In this document: piece by piece, positions 28,450-38,993 of the stretch | How positions within the stretch are numbered: the first letter of the stretch is position 1 | Layout of the letters: each line of letters starts with the position of its first letter | Assembly: GCF_016518545.1 (NCBI RefSeq) | Contig: NZ_JACVTO010000025.1 | Location: 1-64,000 of the forward strand | Origin: Pseudomonas sp. S30 | GTDB taxonomy: Bacteria > Pseudomonadota > Gammaproteobacteria > Pseudomonadales > Pseudomonadaceae | Length of the DNA: 64,000 nt | Reading direction: 5' to 3' | Position numbers and translations under genes: made by a program | Notes under the pieces: generated by a model | What the model was told of the DNA's origin: nothing | What the model saw: only the letters and a program-made list of their open reading frames with translations | The model's database searches: none

Positions 28450-30114
28450 ATGGCGTATTACCGCACTCCCCACGATGTGACGGCCCTCCCCGCCTGGCAA
28501 GCGCTCGAACAGCACCGCCAAGCCATGCAGGGATTCAGCATGCGTGAAGCCTTCGCCGCCGACCCACTACGCTTCGAGCATTTCTCGCTCAGCAGCTGCG
28601 GCCTGTTCCTGGACTATTCGAAGAACCTGATCACCGAACAGACCCGCGACCTGCTGGTCGACCTGGCCCAGCAAGTCGGATTGGCCGATGCGATCAAGGC
28701 CATGTTCAGTGGCGAGATCATCAACGGATCCGAAGGCCGCCCGGTGCTGCACACCGCACTGCGTCGCCCGGTCGGCGACAAGCTGAACGTGGGCGGCGTG
28801 AACGTGATGCCCGAAGTGCACAAGGTGCTCAACCAGATCACCGAGCTGGTCGGACGCATTCACGATGGGCTGTGGCGCGGCTACAGCGAAAAACCCATCA
28901 CCGACGTGGTCAATATCGGTATCGGCGGCTCCTTCCTCGGCCCCGAACTGGTTTCCGAGGCGCTGCTGCCCTACGCCCAGCGCGGCGTGCGTTGCCACTA
29001 CCTGGCCAATATCGATGGCAGCGAGTTCCACGAGCTGTCGGCCAAGCTGCGCGCCGAGACCACCTTGTTCATCGTCTCGTCCAAGTCGTTCAACACCCTG
29101 GAAACGCTGAAGAACGCCCAGGCCGCGCGCACCTGGTACCTGGCCCAGGGCGGTTCGGAGGCTGAGCTGTATCGGCATTTCATCGCCGTCTCCAGCAACA
29201 AGACGGCGGCGGTGGCCTTCGGGATTCGTGAGGAGAACATCTTCCCGATGTGGGACTGGGTCGGCGGACGCTATTCGCTGTGGTCGGCCATCGGCCTGCC
29301 GATCGCCCTGGCCATCGGCACCGCCAACTTCAAGGAACTGCTGTCCGGCGCCTACACCATGGACCAGCACTTCCAGACCGCGCCGTTCGACAAGAACATG
29401 CCGGTACTGCTGGCCTTGCTCGGCGTGTGGTACGGCAACTTCTGGAAAGCCAGCAGCCACGCGATCCTGCCCTATGACCATTACCTGCGCAACATCACCA
29501 AGCACTTGCAGCAGTTGGACATGGAATCCAACGGCAAGAGCGTGCTGACCGATGGTACAGCAGTGAAGACCGAAACCGGGCCGGTGATCTGGGGCGGCGT
29601 CGGTTGCAATGGTCAGCACGCTTACCATCAGTTGCTGCACCAAGGCACCCAGATGATCCCGGCGGACTTTATCGTACCGGTGGTCAGCTTCAATCCGGTC
29701 GCCGACCACCACCAGTGGCTGTATGCCAACTGCCTGTCGCAAAGCCAGGCACTGATGCTTGGCAAGACTCGCGATGAAGCCGAAGCCGAGCTGCGCGCCA
29801 AGGGCCTGAACGAAGCCGATGTCGAAAGGCTCGCGCCACACAAGGTGATTCCTGGAAACCGCCCGAGCAACACGCTGGTGGTCGAGCGCATCAGCCCACG
29901 GCGACTCGGTGCGCTGGTGGCGATGTACGAGCACAAGGTGTTCGTGCAGAGCGTGATCTGGGGCATCAACGCCTTCGACCAATGGGGCGTCGAGCTGGGC
30001 AAGGAGCTGGGCAAAGGGGTCTATCAGCGTCTGGTAGGAAGCCAGGAAGAAAGCGCCGAGGATGGCTCGACCCAGGGCCTGATCAACTACTTCCGTGGAC
30101 GTCATCGCGGCTGA
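28450..30114 (+). CDS. pgi: Glucose-6-phosphate isomerase
   Basis: This 554-residue enzyme interconverts glucose-6-phosphate and fructose-6-phosphate. In pseudomonads it mainly serves gluconeogenesis and the Entner-Doudoroff cycle, because phosphofructokinase is missing. The signatures [32 protein letters not shown] and [16 protein letters not shown] and the C-terminal PGI pattern [14 protein letters not shown] are intact. A TATAAT lies at 28374-28379, although without a clear -35. A terminator follows at 30126. Confidence 0.97.
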   Translation: MAYYRTPHDVTALPAWQALEQHRQAMQGFSMREAFAADPLRFEHFSLSSCGLFLDYSKNLITEQTRDLLVDLAQQVGLADAIKAMFSGEIINGSEGRPVLHTALRRPVGDKLNVGGVNVMPEVHKVLNQITELVGRIHDGLWRGYSEKPITDVVNIGIGGSFLGPELVSEALLPYAQRGVRCHYLANIDGSEFHELSAKLRAETTLFIVSSKSFNTLETLKNAQAARTWYLAQGGSEAELYRHFIAVSSNKTAAVAFGIREENIFPMWDWVGGRYSLWSAIGLPIALAIGTANFKELLSGAYTMDQHFQTAPFDKNMPVLLALLGVWYGNFWKASSHAILPYDHYLRNITKHLQQLDMESNGKSVLTDGTAVKTETGPVIWGGVGCNGQHAYHQLLHQGTQMIPADFIVPVVSFNPVADHHQWLYANCLSQSQALMLGKTRDEAEAELRAKGLNEADVERLAPHKVIPGNRPSNTLVVERISPRRLGALVAMYEHKVFVQSVIWGINAFDQWGVELGKELGKGVYQRLVGSQEESAEDGSTQGLINYFRGRHRG

Positions 30115-30125
30115 TGCGCCTGGTT

Positions 30126-30152
30126 ACGCCCCGGCTGTGACCGGGGCGTTCT
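30126..30152 (+). terminator. Terminator after pgi
   Basis: ACGCCCCGG and CCGGGGCGT form a perfect nine-base stem with a six-base loop, followed by a short TCT tail. It lies 12 bases after the pgi stop. Confidence 0.7.
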
Positions 30153-30248
30153 ACACCAAGCGAAGCCTGTGAACCCTGACGTAGGGCTGCACTGGTAGAA
30201 TCGGCCCGCGCTTTTCCAAAGGTCCCGTTGTGGCCAGTGCAGGTCATC

Positions 30249-31118
30249 ATGTTCGCCTTGCGTCGTCGCCTCGAAACCCAACTCATGAGCATGACCGGGC
30301 TCGCCCTCGGCCAGCTCGACCTGGAGTCACCCAAGGGCGACCCTGGGCTGTTCGGCCCCGAAAGCATGAGCTGGCAGGTCCATGGCGACTTTCCCAGCAT
30401 GCTGATCGGGGGCATCAGCGCACTGATGCTGCAATTGCTGCATCCCTTGGCGCTGGCCGGAGTATGGGACCATTCCAACTTCCGCGAGGATCTGCTCGGT
30501 CGCCTGCGTCGCACCAGCCAGTTCATCTCCGGCACGACCTTCGGTTCGACCCGGGATGCCCAGTGGTTGATCGAGCGGGTGCGGCGGATCCATCTGCAGG
30601 TGGTCGGTACCGCAGCGGACGGACGGCCATATGCGGCCAGTGACCCGGACCTGCTCACCTGGGTGCATGTCGCTGAGGTCAGCAGCTTCCTGAGCGCTCA
30701 CCTGCGCTACCGCAACCCTCACCTGCCCCCAGGCGCACAAGACGCTTACTACGCTGAAATCGCCCTGATCGCCGAGCGGCTGGGCGCACGCAACGTGCCC
30801 AAGTCGTGCCAGCAGGTCGACGAGTATCTGCAAGGCATGCGTGCCCAGTTGCAATGCGATGCCCGCAGCCTGGAAGTGCTGCAGGTGCTCCTGGCCGCAC
30901 CGGCGCCCAGTCGCCTGACGCAGCCAGCCGGCACGCTGATGCTGCACGCCGGCATCGAACTACTGCCTGATTGGGCCAGAGACCTGCTGGGCCAGCGCCA
31001 GGGGACCCTGCAGCGGCACTTGCTACGCCTGGGCGTGAAGGGCGTGGCGCCGGTGATGCGTTGGGCGTTGCGTGATGGCTCCGCACTCCGCGCTCGGCGG
31101 CGCATGGGCCTGCTGTAG
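30249..31118 (+). CDS. Oxygenase-MpaB-family (DUF2236) protein
   Basis: This 289-residue protein belongs to the DUF2236/MpaB-like family, which includes heme b latex-clearing oxygenases and the fungal oxygenase MpaB. The family core is visible as LLQLLHPLALAGVWDHSNF (His likely a heme ligand) and TWVHVAEVSSFLSAHLRY. There is no signal peptide; the family is mostly all-helical. The substrate is unknown. ATG 30249 is chosen with GCAGG just upstream; a TTG at 30228 would add seven residues. Confidence 0.8.
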   Translation: MFALRRRLETQLMSMTGLALGQLDLESPKGDPGLFGPESMSWQVHGDFPSMLIGGISALMLQLLHPLALAGVWDHSNFREDLLGRLRRTSQFISGTTFGSTRDAQWLIERVRRIHLQVVGTAADGRPYAASDPDLLTWVHVAEVSSFLSAHLRYRNPHLPPGAQDAYYAEIALIAERLGARNVPKSCQQVDEYLQGMRAQLQCDARSLEVLQVLLAAPAPSRLTQPAGTLMLHAGIELLPDWARDLLGQRQGTLQRHLLRLGVKGVAPVMRWALRDGSALRARRRMGLL

Positions 31119-31196
31119 GAATAGCCGGATGTTTCGGAACCGATGAGCCGTGCCATACTCCAAGGCACCTCCGTTCGCGACAGATGACGCCTGCAC

Positions 31197-34133
31197 ATGC
31201 CCAAAGGATTGATCCGCGCCATTGGCGCCCTGCTGGCCCTCCTGGCCCTGTACAGCCTGCTCGGCTTTTTCATCCTCCCTGGCATCGCCCTGCGTATCGC
31301 CAATCAGCAACTGGCCCACTACGCTACCGTGCCGGCCCATCTGCAACGCGTCGAGCTCAACCCCTTCACCTTGGAATTGACCCTATGGGGGCTGCAGATC
31401 GGTGAACCGGGCAAGGAGCAGGTCGGCTTCGAGCGTCTCTACGCCAACCTGTCGCTCGCCAGCCTGTGGACCGGAGCACTGCGCCTGGAGGCCGTCGAGC
31501 TGGACAAGCCGCGCACCGAACTGCTGTTCGCCAAGGATGGCACGCTCAACCTGTCCCACCTGTTCAACCTGCCTGCCAGCGAGGCCAAGCCGGACGAAGC
31601 GCCCGGCAAGCCGTTCCCGCTGCGCATCGCCAGCATCAAGCTCAGCGAAGGCTATCTGCATTTCGAGGACCAGCGTCCCAGCGAGCCCATCGAGTTTCTC
31701 TACGACTCGCTCAACCTGGAGCTGAAGAACCTCAGCACCCTGCCGGACGACAGCGCCGACATGACCCTGGTGGCCAATGGGCCGAACGGCGGCCGTATCG
31801 ACTGGACCGGCAACCTGAGCCTGTCGCCGATCGCCTCGCAAGGCACGTTGAAGATCACCGACGGCAAGATGAAGCTGTTCTGGCCCTACGTGCGCGACGC
31901 CGTGCCACTGGTGCTGGAAAATGGCACGCTCAGTCTAGACACCCACTACAGCCTGAACCTGGCCGAAAATACCGAGCTGCTACTGGACAAGGCCTCGCTA
32001 CGCATCGCGCCGTTCGCCATCAAGGCGCCGGATGGTCGCCAGTTGGCACGCCTGGCCAACCTGCAGATCAGTGACACCTCGGTCGACCTGGCCAAGCAGC
32101 GAGTGATCGTCGGCAAGGTGCGCAGCGACAAACTCGAGACCTGGGCGGCGCTGGAACGTGACGGCCAGCTCGACTGGCAGAAGCTGTTCGCCAGTTCGCC
32201 GGACAAGGCCACGTCCAAGCCCCAGGCCGAACCCGCCGCAGTGGCCGCGCGTACCGATGCGCCCACTCCCAAAGTGCCAGCCAAGCCTTGGCAGGTACTG
32301 CTCAAGGATGTACAGGCGCGCAACTACCTGATCCACCTGGCCGATCGTAGCCGCGCCGAACCTGTAGACCTCGACGTCGGGCCGCTCAATCTCGACCTGA
32401 AAGGCTTCGACAGCCTCAACAAGACGCCCTTCACGCTGAAGCTGGACAGTGGTGTGGGCCGTCAGGGCAAGCTTCAGGCGTCAGGCCAGGTGAATCTGGC
32501 ACCGGTCTCGGCCAAGCTGCATGTCAGCACACAGGACATCGATCTGCGGGTGGCCCAGGCCTACATCAGTCCGTTCATCCGCCTGGAGCTGCGCAGCGGC
32601 ATGCTCGCCAGCGATCTGGACGTGAACCTGAAAAGCACCGAGCCGCTGGCGCTCAGCATCACCGGCAAGGCTCAGGTCAACCAACTGCATACCCTCGACA
32701 CCATCAAAAGCCGCGACTTCGTAAAATGGCAGCAGGTCAACGTCGATGGCCTCTCCTATGTGCACGGCGATGCGCTGACCATCGACAAAGTCACCCTGGA
32801 GCAGCCCTACGCACGCTTCATCATCAACGAAGACCGCACCACCAGCATCGACGACCTGCTGATCCCACAACCCAAGGACACACAGCCCAGCCCGCAAACC
32901 AAGCCGGCACGCAGTGGCAATGAAAAACCCCTGGGCATCCGTATCGGTCGGATCGACATCGACGACGGTTCGGCCAACTTCGCCGACCTGACGCTCACGC
33001 CGAACTTCGCCACTGCCGTGCAACAACTCAACGGCCAGATCGGCACTCTCGACAATCGCCAGTCACAGCCGGCCAAGGTCGACGTGCAAGGCAAGGTCGA
33101 CCGCTACGCGCCAGTCACCATCAAAGGGGCGCTCAATCCATTCGATCCAATGGCCAGCCTGGACATCGCCACGCGTTTCCGTCGAGTCGAGCTGACCACC
33201 CTGACGCCCTATTCCGGCAAGTTCGCCGGCTATCGCATCCGCAAGGGACGTCTGGATCTGGACCTGCATTACGTCATCACCAAAGGTCAACTCAAGGCCG
33301 AAAACAAGGTGGTGGTCGAACAACTGCAACTGGGCGAGAGGGTCGACAGTCCCGACGCCGTGGATCTGCCGATTCGTCTGGCCGTTGCCTTGCTCAAGGA
33401 CACCCAGGGTAGGATCTCCATCGAGCTGCCCGTGGCGGGCGACTTGAACAATCCCCAGTTCAGCGTCATGCCCATCGTCTGGCAGACGATGCGCAATCTG
33501 GTGCTGCGGGCCGCCCAGGCACCGTTCAAATTCATCGGAGGGTTGATCGCCGGCGGCGGTTCTCAGGATCTGGGCACGGTGTCCTTCGCGCCTGGCACCA
33601 GCGAGCTGAGCACGGGTGCCCAGGCCGATCTGGACAAACTGGCCGCCGCGCTCAAGCAGCGGCCTGAATTGAAGCTCGAGATCGAAGGCACCAGCGCTCA
33701 GAGCAGCGATGGGCCTTTGATCGCACAAGAGCGCCTGGAGCGTGAATACCAGACCACCTGGTACAAGATTCTGCAGCGCCGCGGCGACAAGGTGCCGGCC
33801 AATGCGTCCTTGCTCAAGGTGGATGACGGTGACAAGCCTGCCATGTTGGAAGGCATCTACCGTACACGCCTCAAACAACAGCCGCCTGCGGAGTGGGAAA
33901 AGCTCGGCCGCGACGAGCGCACCGGCAAGCTGCGCGATGCAGTCATTCAATCCTGGGCACAAAGTACGGCACTGTTGCGGACCCTGGCTCAGGACCGGGC
34001 CAGCAGCATCAAAGACTACCTGGTGGAAAAAGGCAAGTTGGAAGACGACCGGGTGTACTTCATCGACACGTCCCTTGGACAAGCGCAGAAGAGTGGGTGG
34101 GTGGTGACACCGATGCATCTGGACGCGGAGTGA
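31197..34133 (+). CDS. Large DUF748 (AsmA-like) envelope protein
   Basis: This 978-residue protein begins with one membrane anchor (residues 5-30, AIGALLALLALYSLLGF), and the rest is predicted periplasmic. Repeated AsmA/DUF748 segments run from about 40 to 780 (typical strings are LNLDLKGFDSLN and GKAQVNQLHTLDT), a beta-rich groove architecture shared with AsmA/TamB proteins thought to move lipids between membranes. Residues about 800-840 (FAPGTSELSTGAQADLDKL) resemble the start of an OmpA-like domain. Function is inferred only from the fold. It ends just before a bidirectional terminator. Confidence 0.82.
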   Translation: MPKGLIRAIGALLALLALYSLLGFFILPGIALRIANQQLAHYATVPAHLQRVELNPFTLELTLWGLQIGEPGKEQVGFERLYANLSLASLWTGALRLEAVELDKPRTELLFAKDGTLNLSHLFNLPASEAKPDEAPGKPFPLRIASIKLSEGYLHFEDQRPSEPIEFLYDSLNLELKNLSTLPDDSADMTLVANGPNGGRIDWTGNLSLSPIASQGTLKITDGKMKLFWPYVRDAVPLVLENGTLSLDTHYSLNLAENTELLLDKASLRIAPFAIKAPDGRQLARLANLQISDTSVDLAKQRVIVGKVRSDKLETWAALERDGQLDWQKLFASSPDKATSKPQAEPAAVAARTDAPTPKVPAKPWQVLLKDVQARNYLIHLADRSRAEPVDLDVGPLNLDLKGFDSLNKTPFTLKLDSGVGRQGKLQASGQVNLAPVSAKLHVSTQDIDLRVAQAYISPFIRLELRSGMLASDLDVNLKSTEPLALSITGKAQVNQLHTLDTIKSRDFVKWQQVNVDGLSYVHGDALTIDKVTLEQPYARFIINEDRTTSIDDLLIPQPKDTQPSPQTKPARSGNEKPLGIRIGRIDIDDGSANFADLTLTPNFATAVQQLNGQIGTLDNRQSQPAKVDVQGKVDRYAPVTIKGALNPFDPMASLDIATRFRRVELTTLTPYSGKFAGYRIRKGRLDLDLHYVITKGQLKAENKVVVEQLQLGERVDSPDAVDLPIRLAVALLKDTQGRISIELPVAGDLNNPQFSVMPIVWQTMRNLVLRAAQAPFKFIGGLIAGGGSQDLGTVSFAPGTSELSTGAQADLDKLAAALKQRPELKLEIEGTSAQSSDGPLIAQERLEREYQTTWYKILQRRGDKVPANASLLKVDDGDKPAMLEGIYRTRLKQQPPAEWEKLGRDERTGKLRDAVIQSWAQSTALLRTLAQDRASSIKDYLVEKGKLEDDRVYFIDTSLGQAQKSGWVVTPMHLDAE

Positions 34134-34170
34134 ATGCCGAACAAACCGACTAGCTGTCCCCTAACCAACT

Positions 34171-34206
34171 AAAAAGCCCTGGCCAATGGCCAGGGCTTTC
34201 TTTTAT
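34171..34206. terminator. Bidirectional terminator between the DUF748 and BON genes
   Basis: AAAAAGCCCTGGCC and GGCCAGGGCTTTCTTTT form a long GC stem flanked by A- and T-runs, so it can stop transcription from both converging genes. Confidence 0.92.
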
Positions 34207-34238
34207 CTGGCCCGTTCCATCGGGCCTAGCACTAAGAC

Positions 34239-34598
34239 TTACTGAGCCTTCAGTGCTTCAGCGGTAACGCTCTTCACGCCTTTGATCTTTTTGGCGATTG
34301 CTACAGCGGTTTCTTTCTGAGTCGAAGTCAGGGTGACGCCATCCTTGGAGGACAGGGCGACCACGCCATGGGTGGTTTCGACTTTGATATCGGAGCCCGG
34401 AATACCTTTCTCGGTCAGCAGGTCGGCCTTGACCTTGGTGGTGATCCAAGTGTCCACGGTTTCTTGCTTGGCATCTGCTGCTGGCTGGTTGGAAGCCAGC
34501 ATTACCGGGGCTTGAGTCGCTTCAGCAGCGAACACGGCACTAGCCATGGACATAGTCAGAGCGGTAGCAGCAGCGGCAGCAATAGCGAACTTCTTCAT
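34239..34598 (-). CDS. Secreted BON-domain protein (OsmY-like)
   Basis: This 119-residue protein has a Sec signal peptide (MKKFAIAAAAATALTMSM ... AVFAAEA, cleavage near residue 25) and one BON domain (about 48-115) with the pattern DTWITTKVKADLLTEKGIPG ... VVALSSKDG ... AKKIKGVKSV. BON domains bind phospholipid, and relatives such as OsmY are periplasmic stress proteins. ATG 34598 has GGAG eight bases upstream. The upstream region (34680-34750) is strikingly AT-rich. Confidence 0.88.
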   Translation of the reverse strand: MKKFAIAAAAATALTMSMASAVFAAEATQAPVMLASNQPAADAKQETVDTWITTKVKADLLTEKGIPGSDIKVETTHGVVALSSKDGVTLTSTQKETAVAIAKKIKGVKSVTAEALKAQ

Positions 34599-34813
34599 AT
34601 GGGTCACTCCTGTTTATCGAAAGATCTGCGCCTCGGTTCCTGGCAGCAGGTAATGAGGTAGTTGCAGGGGCTGTGCCAGCTTTCAGAATTCTTAAAAAAC
34701 TATATATATCAATAGCTTAATAAAAAACACAATCTGACCAATTCGTGCAATTTGCAAGTCCCGCAAGAAAATCGCATGCAAGATGCAAGGACCGCCTGGC
34801 TTTTCGCAGACAT

Positions 34814-34842
34814 AAAAAAAGGACCTCCGTAGAGGTCCTCTC
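34814..34842 (-). terminator. Terminator of the rpsO-pnp unit
   Basis: On the minus strand AGGACCTC/GAGGTCCT with a short loop is followed by seven T. It lies about 20 bases after the pnp stop. Confidence 0.93.
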
Positions 34843-34862
34843 TCAGTCAGCGCCAGTCAGGC

Positions 34863-36968
34863 TCAGACACCCGATGCCTTGGCGGCAGCGACGTCCTTGA
34901 TCGACAGCTTGATACGCCCGCGGTTGTCCACGTCCAGCACCAGTACTTCGACTTCCTGGCCTTCCTTCAGTACGTCGGTTACCTTCTCGACCCGAGCGTC
35001 GCTGAGCATGGAGATGTGCACCAGACCGTCCTTGCCCGGCAGGATGTTGACGAAGGCGCCGAAATCGACGATACGCTCGACCTTGCCCACGTAGATCTTG
35101 CCGATCTCGGCCTCGGCGGTGATGCCCAGCACGCGCTGCTTGGCCGCTTCTGCCGCTTCCTTGCTTTCGCCGAAGATCTTGATCGAGCCGTCATCCTCGA
35201 TGTCGATCGAGGCCTTGGTCTCTTCGCAGATCGCACGAATGGTGGCGCCGCCTTTACCGATGACGTCACGAATCTTGTCAGTGTCGATCTTCATGGCGAT
35301 CATGGTCGGCGCATTGCTCGACAGTTCGGTACGCGACTGGGCGATGATCTGGTTCATCTGGCCGAGGATGTTCAGGCGCGCTTCCAGGGCCTGGCCCAGG
35401 GCGATTTCCATGATCTCTTCGGTGATGCCGTTGATCTTGATGTCCATCTGCAGCGCGGTGACGCCTTTGGCGGTACCGGCTACCTTGAAGTCCATGTCGC
35501 CCAGGTGGTCTTCGTCACCCAGGATGTCGGTCAGGACCGCGAACTTGTCGCCTTCCTTGACCAGACCCATGGCGATACCGGCCACCGGTGCCTTCATGGG
35601 CACACCAGCGTCCATCAGTGCCAGGGAGGCACCGCACACCGACGCCATGGAGCTGGAACCGTTGGACTCGGTGATTTCCGACACCACGCGAATGGTGTAC
35701 GGGAACTCGCTGTCGCTCGGCAGCATGGCCTGGACGCCGCGACGGGCCAGACGGCCGTGACCGATTTCACGACGACCAGCGCCCCCCATGCGACCGCACT
35801 CACCAACCGAGAACGGCGGGAAGTTGTAGTGCAGCATGAAGGCGTCTTTCTTCTCACCTTCAAGGGTGTCGAGCAGTTGAGCGTCGCGAGCGGTGCCAAG
35901 GGTCGCTACGACCAGCGCCTGGGTCTCGCCACGGGTGAACAATGCCGAACCGTGGGTCTTGGGCAGTACACCGACTTCGATGTTCAGCGGGCGCACGGTG
36001 CGGGTGTCGCGACCGTCGATACGCGGCTTGCCGTTGACGATGTTCTCGCGAACGGTGCGGTATTCCAGCTCACCGAAGATGTCCTTGATGGCGCCGGCGG
36101 TCGGGCCGGTCTCTTCGTTGCACAGACGGGCGATGGCTTCGTCGCGCAGCTGGCCCAGGCGGTTGTAGCGATCAGCCTTCTGGGTGATGGTGTAGGCCTG
36201 GGAAATGGCCTCGCCGAACTCGCCGCGCACGCGGTCGAGCAATTCGGTGTTGGCGGCCACAGGCTGCCAGTCCCAGGTCGGTTTGCCCGCTTCGGCAGCC
36301 AGCTCCTTGACGGCCTTGATGACAGCCTGGAACTCATCGTGGGCGAACAGCACGGCGCCCAGCATCTGGTCTTCGGTCAGCTCCTTGGCTTCGGACTCCA
36401 CCATCAGCACGGCAGTCTCGGTGCCGGCCACGACCATGTCCAGGCTCGAAGCCTGCAGTTGCTCGTAGGTGGGGTTCAGCAGGTAGCCGGTGCTTTCGTG
36501 GAAGGCAACGCGTGCAGCGCCGATCGGGCCTTCGAATGGAATACCGGAAATCGCCAGGGCGGCGGAGGTGCCGATCATCGCCGCGACATCAGGATCGGTT
36601 TTCTTGCTGGTGGAAACCACGGTGCAGACGACCTGCACTTCGTTCATGAACCCTTCCGGGAACAGCGGACGGATCGGACGGTCGATCAGGCGCGAGGTCA
36701 GGGTTTCTTTCTCGGAAGGACGACCTTCGCGTTTGAAGAAACCGCCTGGGATCTTGCCGGCAGCGTAGGTCTTTTCCTGGTAGTGCACGGACAGCGGGAA
36801 GAAGCCCTTGCCTGGATCAGCCTGCTTGGCACCGACCACGGTCACCAGCACGGTGACATCGTTGTCGATGGTGACCAGCACGGCGCCGGTGGCCTGACGG
36901 GCGATGCGGCCCGTTTCGAGAGTGACGGTCGACTGACCGAACTGGAACGTCTTGATTACCGGGTTCAC
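34863..36968 (-). CDS. pnp: Polynucleotide phosphorylase
   Basis: This 701-residue 3'-5' exoribonuclease of the degradosome phosphorolyses RNA and can add tails. It has two RNase PH domains (about 10-220 and 330-545), with RGETQALV and the second catalytic region [15 protein letters not shown], then a KH domain ([11 protein letters not shown]) and an S1 domain ([25 protein letters not shown], read in parts). It has the usual length. The 258-base gap from rpsO contains hairpins that could be RNase III processing sites. Confidence 0.97.
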   Translation of the reverse strand: MNPVIKTFQFGQSTVTLETGRIARQATGAVLVTIDNDVTVLVTVVGAKQADPGKGFFPLSVHYQEKTYAAGKIPGGFFKREGRPSEKETLTSRLIDRPIRPLFPEGFMNEVQVVCTVVSTSKKTDPDVAAMIGTSAALAISGIPFEGPIGAARVAFHESTGYLLNPTYEQLQASSLDMVVAGTETAVLMVESEAKELTEDQMLGAVLFAHDEFQAVIKAVKELAAEAGKPTWDWQPVAANTELLDRVRGEFGEAISQAYTITQKADRYNRLGQLRDEAIARLCNEETGPTAGAIKDIFGELEYRTVRENIVNGKPRIDGRDTRTVRPLNIEVGVLPKTHGSALFTRGETQALVVATLGTARDAQLLDTLEGEKKDAFMLHYNFPPFSVGECGRMGGAGRREIGHGRLARRGVQAMLPSDSEFPYTIRVVSEITESNGSSSMASVCGASLALMDAGVPMKAPVAGIAMGLVKEGDKFAVLTDILGDEDHLGDMDFKVAGTAKGVTALQMDIKINGITEEIMEIALGQALEARLNILGQMNQIIAQSRTELSSNAPTMIAMKIDTDKIRDVIGKGGATIRAICEETKASIDIEDDGSIKIFGESKEAAEAAKQRVLGITAEAEIGKIYVGKVERIVDFGAFVNILPGKDGLVHISMLSDARVEKVTDVLKEGQEVEVLVLDVDNRGRIKLSIKDVAAAKASGV

Positions 36969-37163
36969 GGTTTCCTACCTTTTCAGTGGCTCTTGGGGGA
37001 ACTTGGAATACGAGATCTTGCGAATAGGGGGGCGGTGAGGAGCGTCGTCTCCATCGGCCGTCCAGATACAACACGAGGCTGGGAGCCTGAGCGCCGGGCG
37101 TACATCACGCACGACGGCAGCAGACTGCCAACCTCGAAGATACGCCTGGCGTTCCCAGGGATA

Positions 37164-37180
37164 GCGCTGCCAGGCAGCGC
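37164..37180 (-). repeat. Perfect hairpin in the pnp leader
   Basis: GCGCTGC-CAG-GCAGCGC gives a seven-base stem with a three-base loop, about 200 bases upstream of pnp and 46 after rpsO. It may be an RNase III or processing site. The rest of the gap (36969-37226) shows no gene. Confidence 0.45.
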
Positions 37181-37226
37181 CTCCCATGCATGCGCAACGC
37201 CATGCACACCACTGGCCGAGCCGCTA

Positions 37227-37496
37227 TTAGCGACGCAGGCCCAGACGACCGATCAGGGCGCTGTAACGGGTGGTGTCTTTGCCCTTCAGGTAATCCAGCA
37301 GCTTACGACGCTGGTTGACCATACGGATCAGACCACGACGGGAGTGGTGGTCTTTCTCGTTGGCCTTGAAGTGGCCTTGCAGCTTGTTGATGTTGGCGGT
37401 CAGCAGAGCAACCTGCACTTCCGGGCTACCGGTATCGCCGGCGGCTTGCTGATAGTCGGTAACGATCTGAGCTTTTTCTTCGACGCTGAGGGCCAT
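37227..37496 (-). CDS. rpsO: Ribosomal protein S15
   Basis: This 89-residue primary rRNA-binding protein of the 30S platform contacts the 16S three-way junction. The full S15 pattern is present ([19 protein letters not shown], then [11 protein letters not shown]). ATG 37496 gives the standard length; the longer upstream frame is rejected. A small UUCG-loop hairpin (37516-37535) just before the ribosome site may be a target of S15 autoregulation. Confidence 0.97.
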   Translation of the reverse strand: MALSVEEKAQIVTDYQQAAGDTGSPEVQVALLTANINKLQGHFKANEKDHHSRRGLIRMVNQRRKLLDYLKGKDTTRYSALIGRLGLRR

Positions 37497-37515
37497 CTGG
37501 CTTCTCCAATCAAAC

Positions 37516-37535
37516 GGATCCCGCGAACGGGGTCC
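37516..37535 (-). promoter_or_regulatory. UUCG-loop hairpin upstream of rpsO
   Basis: On the minus strand GGACCCCG-TTCG-CGGGATCC forms an eight-position stem with one C-A mismatch. It lies 20 bases before the rpsO ATG and is a candidate S15 operator. Confidence 0.4.
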
Positions 37536-37616
37536 AATAGGCCAGGGATTTCTCCCTGTATGAATAAAAGAGGGGTGACCGTGCCTACTGACAGCCATCC
37601 TCGTACCCGCAAGACC

Positions 37617-37658
37617 TGACCGAAGCCCTGCCCTGCGGTTTCGGTCATTCCGACCGAA
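37617..37658 (-). promoter_or_regulatory. Two mutually exclusive hairpins at the truB stop
   Basis: Three complementary blocks occur: TGACCGAA (37617-37624), TTCGGTCA (37640-37647) and GACCGAA (37652-37658). The middle block can pair with either outer block. The middle one includes the truB stop codon, so ribosomes finishing truB could decide which hairpin forms. Confidence 0.5.
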
Positions 37659-38562
37659 TCAGTCGACGCGGCGCGATGCGCCCGTCCTCGCTCACTTCAC
37701 CGATCCCGATGAAGCGACCTGTGTGATCCTGTACTCGCACCATGCCGAACTGCGGGGCGTCGGGCGCCCGCACCGGTTGGCCATGGAGCCAGTAGAATGC
37801 GCTGTGCTCGGACAGCAACACCAATGGCCAGTCCTGCAACCCGCTGTCGGAGGGCATGAGGAAGCGATCGAGCGCCTCGTTGCCGCCTTCGGCGTGAGCC
37901 TGCTCGAGCGTCTCGAGCGTGACCGTCTGCGCCAGCATGAAAGGTCCGGCCTGAGTGCGTCGCAATTCAGCAACGTAAGCCCCACAGCCCAGAACCTCAC
38001 CGATATCCTCCACGAGGGTGCGAATATAGGTGCCTTTGCTGCAACCCACCGACAAGCGCGCGCGGGTGCCTTCGCATTCGAGCAGCTCCAGCCGGTTAAT
38101 AGTAACAGAACGCGCCTCGCGCTCCACTACCTCTCCAGCGCGAGCGAGCTTGTACAGTGGCTGTCCATCGCGCTTGAGCGCCGAGTACATCGGCGGAATC
38201 TGGCGGATCTCGCCGCGAAACTGCGGAACAACGGCCTCGATGTCCGCACGACCAACGGTCACTTCGCGGCTCTGCAGGACTTCGCCTTCGGCGTCGGCCG
38301 TGCTGGTCGTCTGCCCCAGTTGCATGACCGTCTCGTAGCCCTTGTCGGAATCGAGCAGGTACTGGGAAAACTTGGTCGCCTCACCGAAGCACAGCGGCAG
38401 TACGCCCGTGGCCAACGGATCCAGGCTGCCGGTGTGGCCGGCCTTCTCGGCGTTGAGCAGCCAACGCACCTTCTGCAAGGCAGCGTTGGAAGTGAAGCCC
38501 AGAGGCTTGTCGAGCAGAATGATGCCGCTGACATTGCGGCGGATGCGTTTGACCTGGGCCAC
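37645..38562 (-). CDS. truB: tRNA pseudouridine-55 synthase
   Basis: This 305-residue enzyme makes pseudouridine 55 in the T-arm of tRNAs. The catalytic aspartate lies in [14 protein letters not shown] (near residue 48), and the [13 protein letters not shown] and C-terminal PUA-like regions are present. The GTG start at 38562 has AAGGAG six bases upstream, and the gene begins three bases after the rbfA stop. It is part of the nusA-infB-rbfA-truB-rpsO-pnp series. Confidence 0.95.
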   Translation of the reverse strand: MAQVKRIRRNVSGIILLDKPLGFTSNAALQKVRWLLNAEKAGHTGSLDPLATGVLPLCFGEATKFSQYLLDSDKGYETVMQLGQTTSTADAEGEVLQSREVTVGRADIEAVVPQFRGEIRQIPPMYSALKRDGQPLYKLARAGEVVEREARSVTINRLELLECEGTRARLSVGCSKGTYIRTLVEDIGEVLGCGAYVAELRRTQAGPFMLAQTVTLETLEQAHAEGGNEALDRFLMPSDSGLQDWPLVLLSEHSAFYWLHGQPVRAPDAPQFGMVRVQDHTGRFIGIGEVSEDGRIAPRRLIRSE

Positions 38563-38565
38563 CGC

Positions 38566-38964
38566 TTACTCCTTGGCGTCCAGCTCGTCGGCGTCCTTGT
38601 GCAGGCGGTCTTCGGCCACCGCACGTTCGATGAGGGCCGACAGGTGTACGCCCCGGCTGACGCTCTCATCGAAATGGAAATGCAGCTGCGGCACACTGCG
38701 CAGTTGCATGGCGCGTCCCAGGTGAAGGCGCAGGAAGCTGGCTGCGCTGTTCAGGGCCTTGAGCGTTTGCGCCACGGTATCGCTGCCTTCCTCACCCATG
38801 ACGGTGATATAGACTTTGGCATGACCGAGGTCACGACTGACATCGACCGCGGTGATGGTCACCAGGCCGACGCGCGGATCCTTGACTTCACGGCGGATCA
38901 GATCGGCCAGCTCGCGCTGCATCTGGTCACCGATACGTTGGGTACGGCTGTATTCTTTTGCCAT
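38566..38964 (-). CDS. rbfA: Ribosome-binding factor A
   Basis: This 132-residue KH-type protein binds immature 30S subunits and helps process the 5' end of 16S rRNA, which is important in the cold. The [18 protein letters not shown] start and [21 protein letters not shown] segment identify the family. It lies between infB and truB. A perfect ten-base inverted repeat sits between infB and rbfA. Confidence 0.95.
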   Translation of the reverse strand: MAKEYSRTQRIGDQMQRELADLIRREVKDPRVGLVTITAVDVSRDLGHAKVYITVMGEEGSDTVAQTLKALNSAASFLRLHLGRAMQLRSVPQLHFHFDESVSRGVHLSALIERAVAEDRLHKDADELDAKE

Positions 38965-38993
38965 TCTTGCTACCTGTATCTTGAAGCGGCAAA

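Noticed and set aside
35016-37619. 867-residue open frame on the plus strand
   Set aside because: It is antisense to pnp and rpsO; long antisense frames are common in GC-rich genes and it shows no domain or ribosome site.
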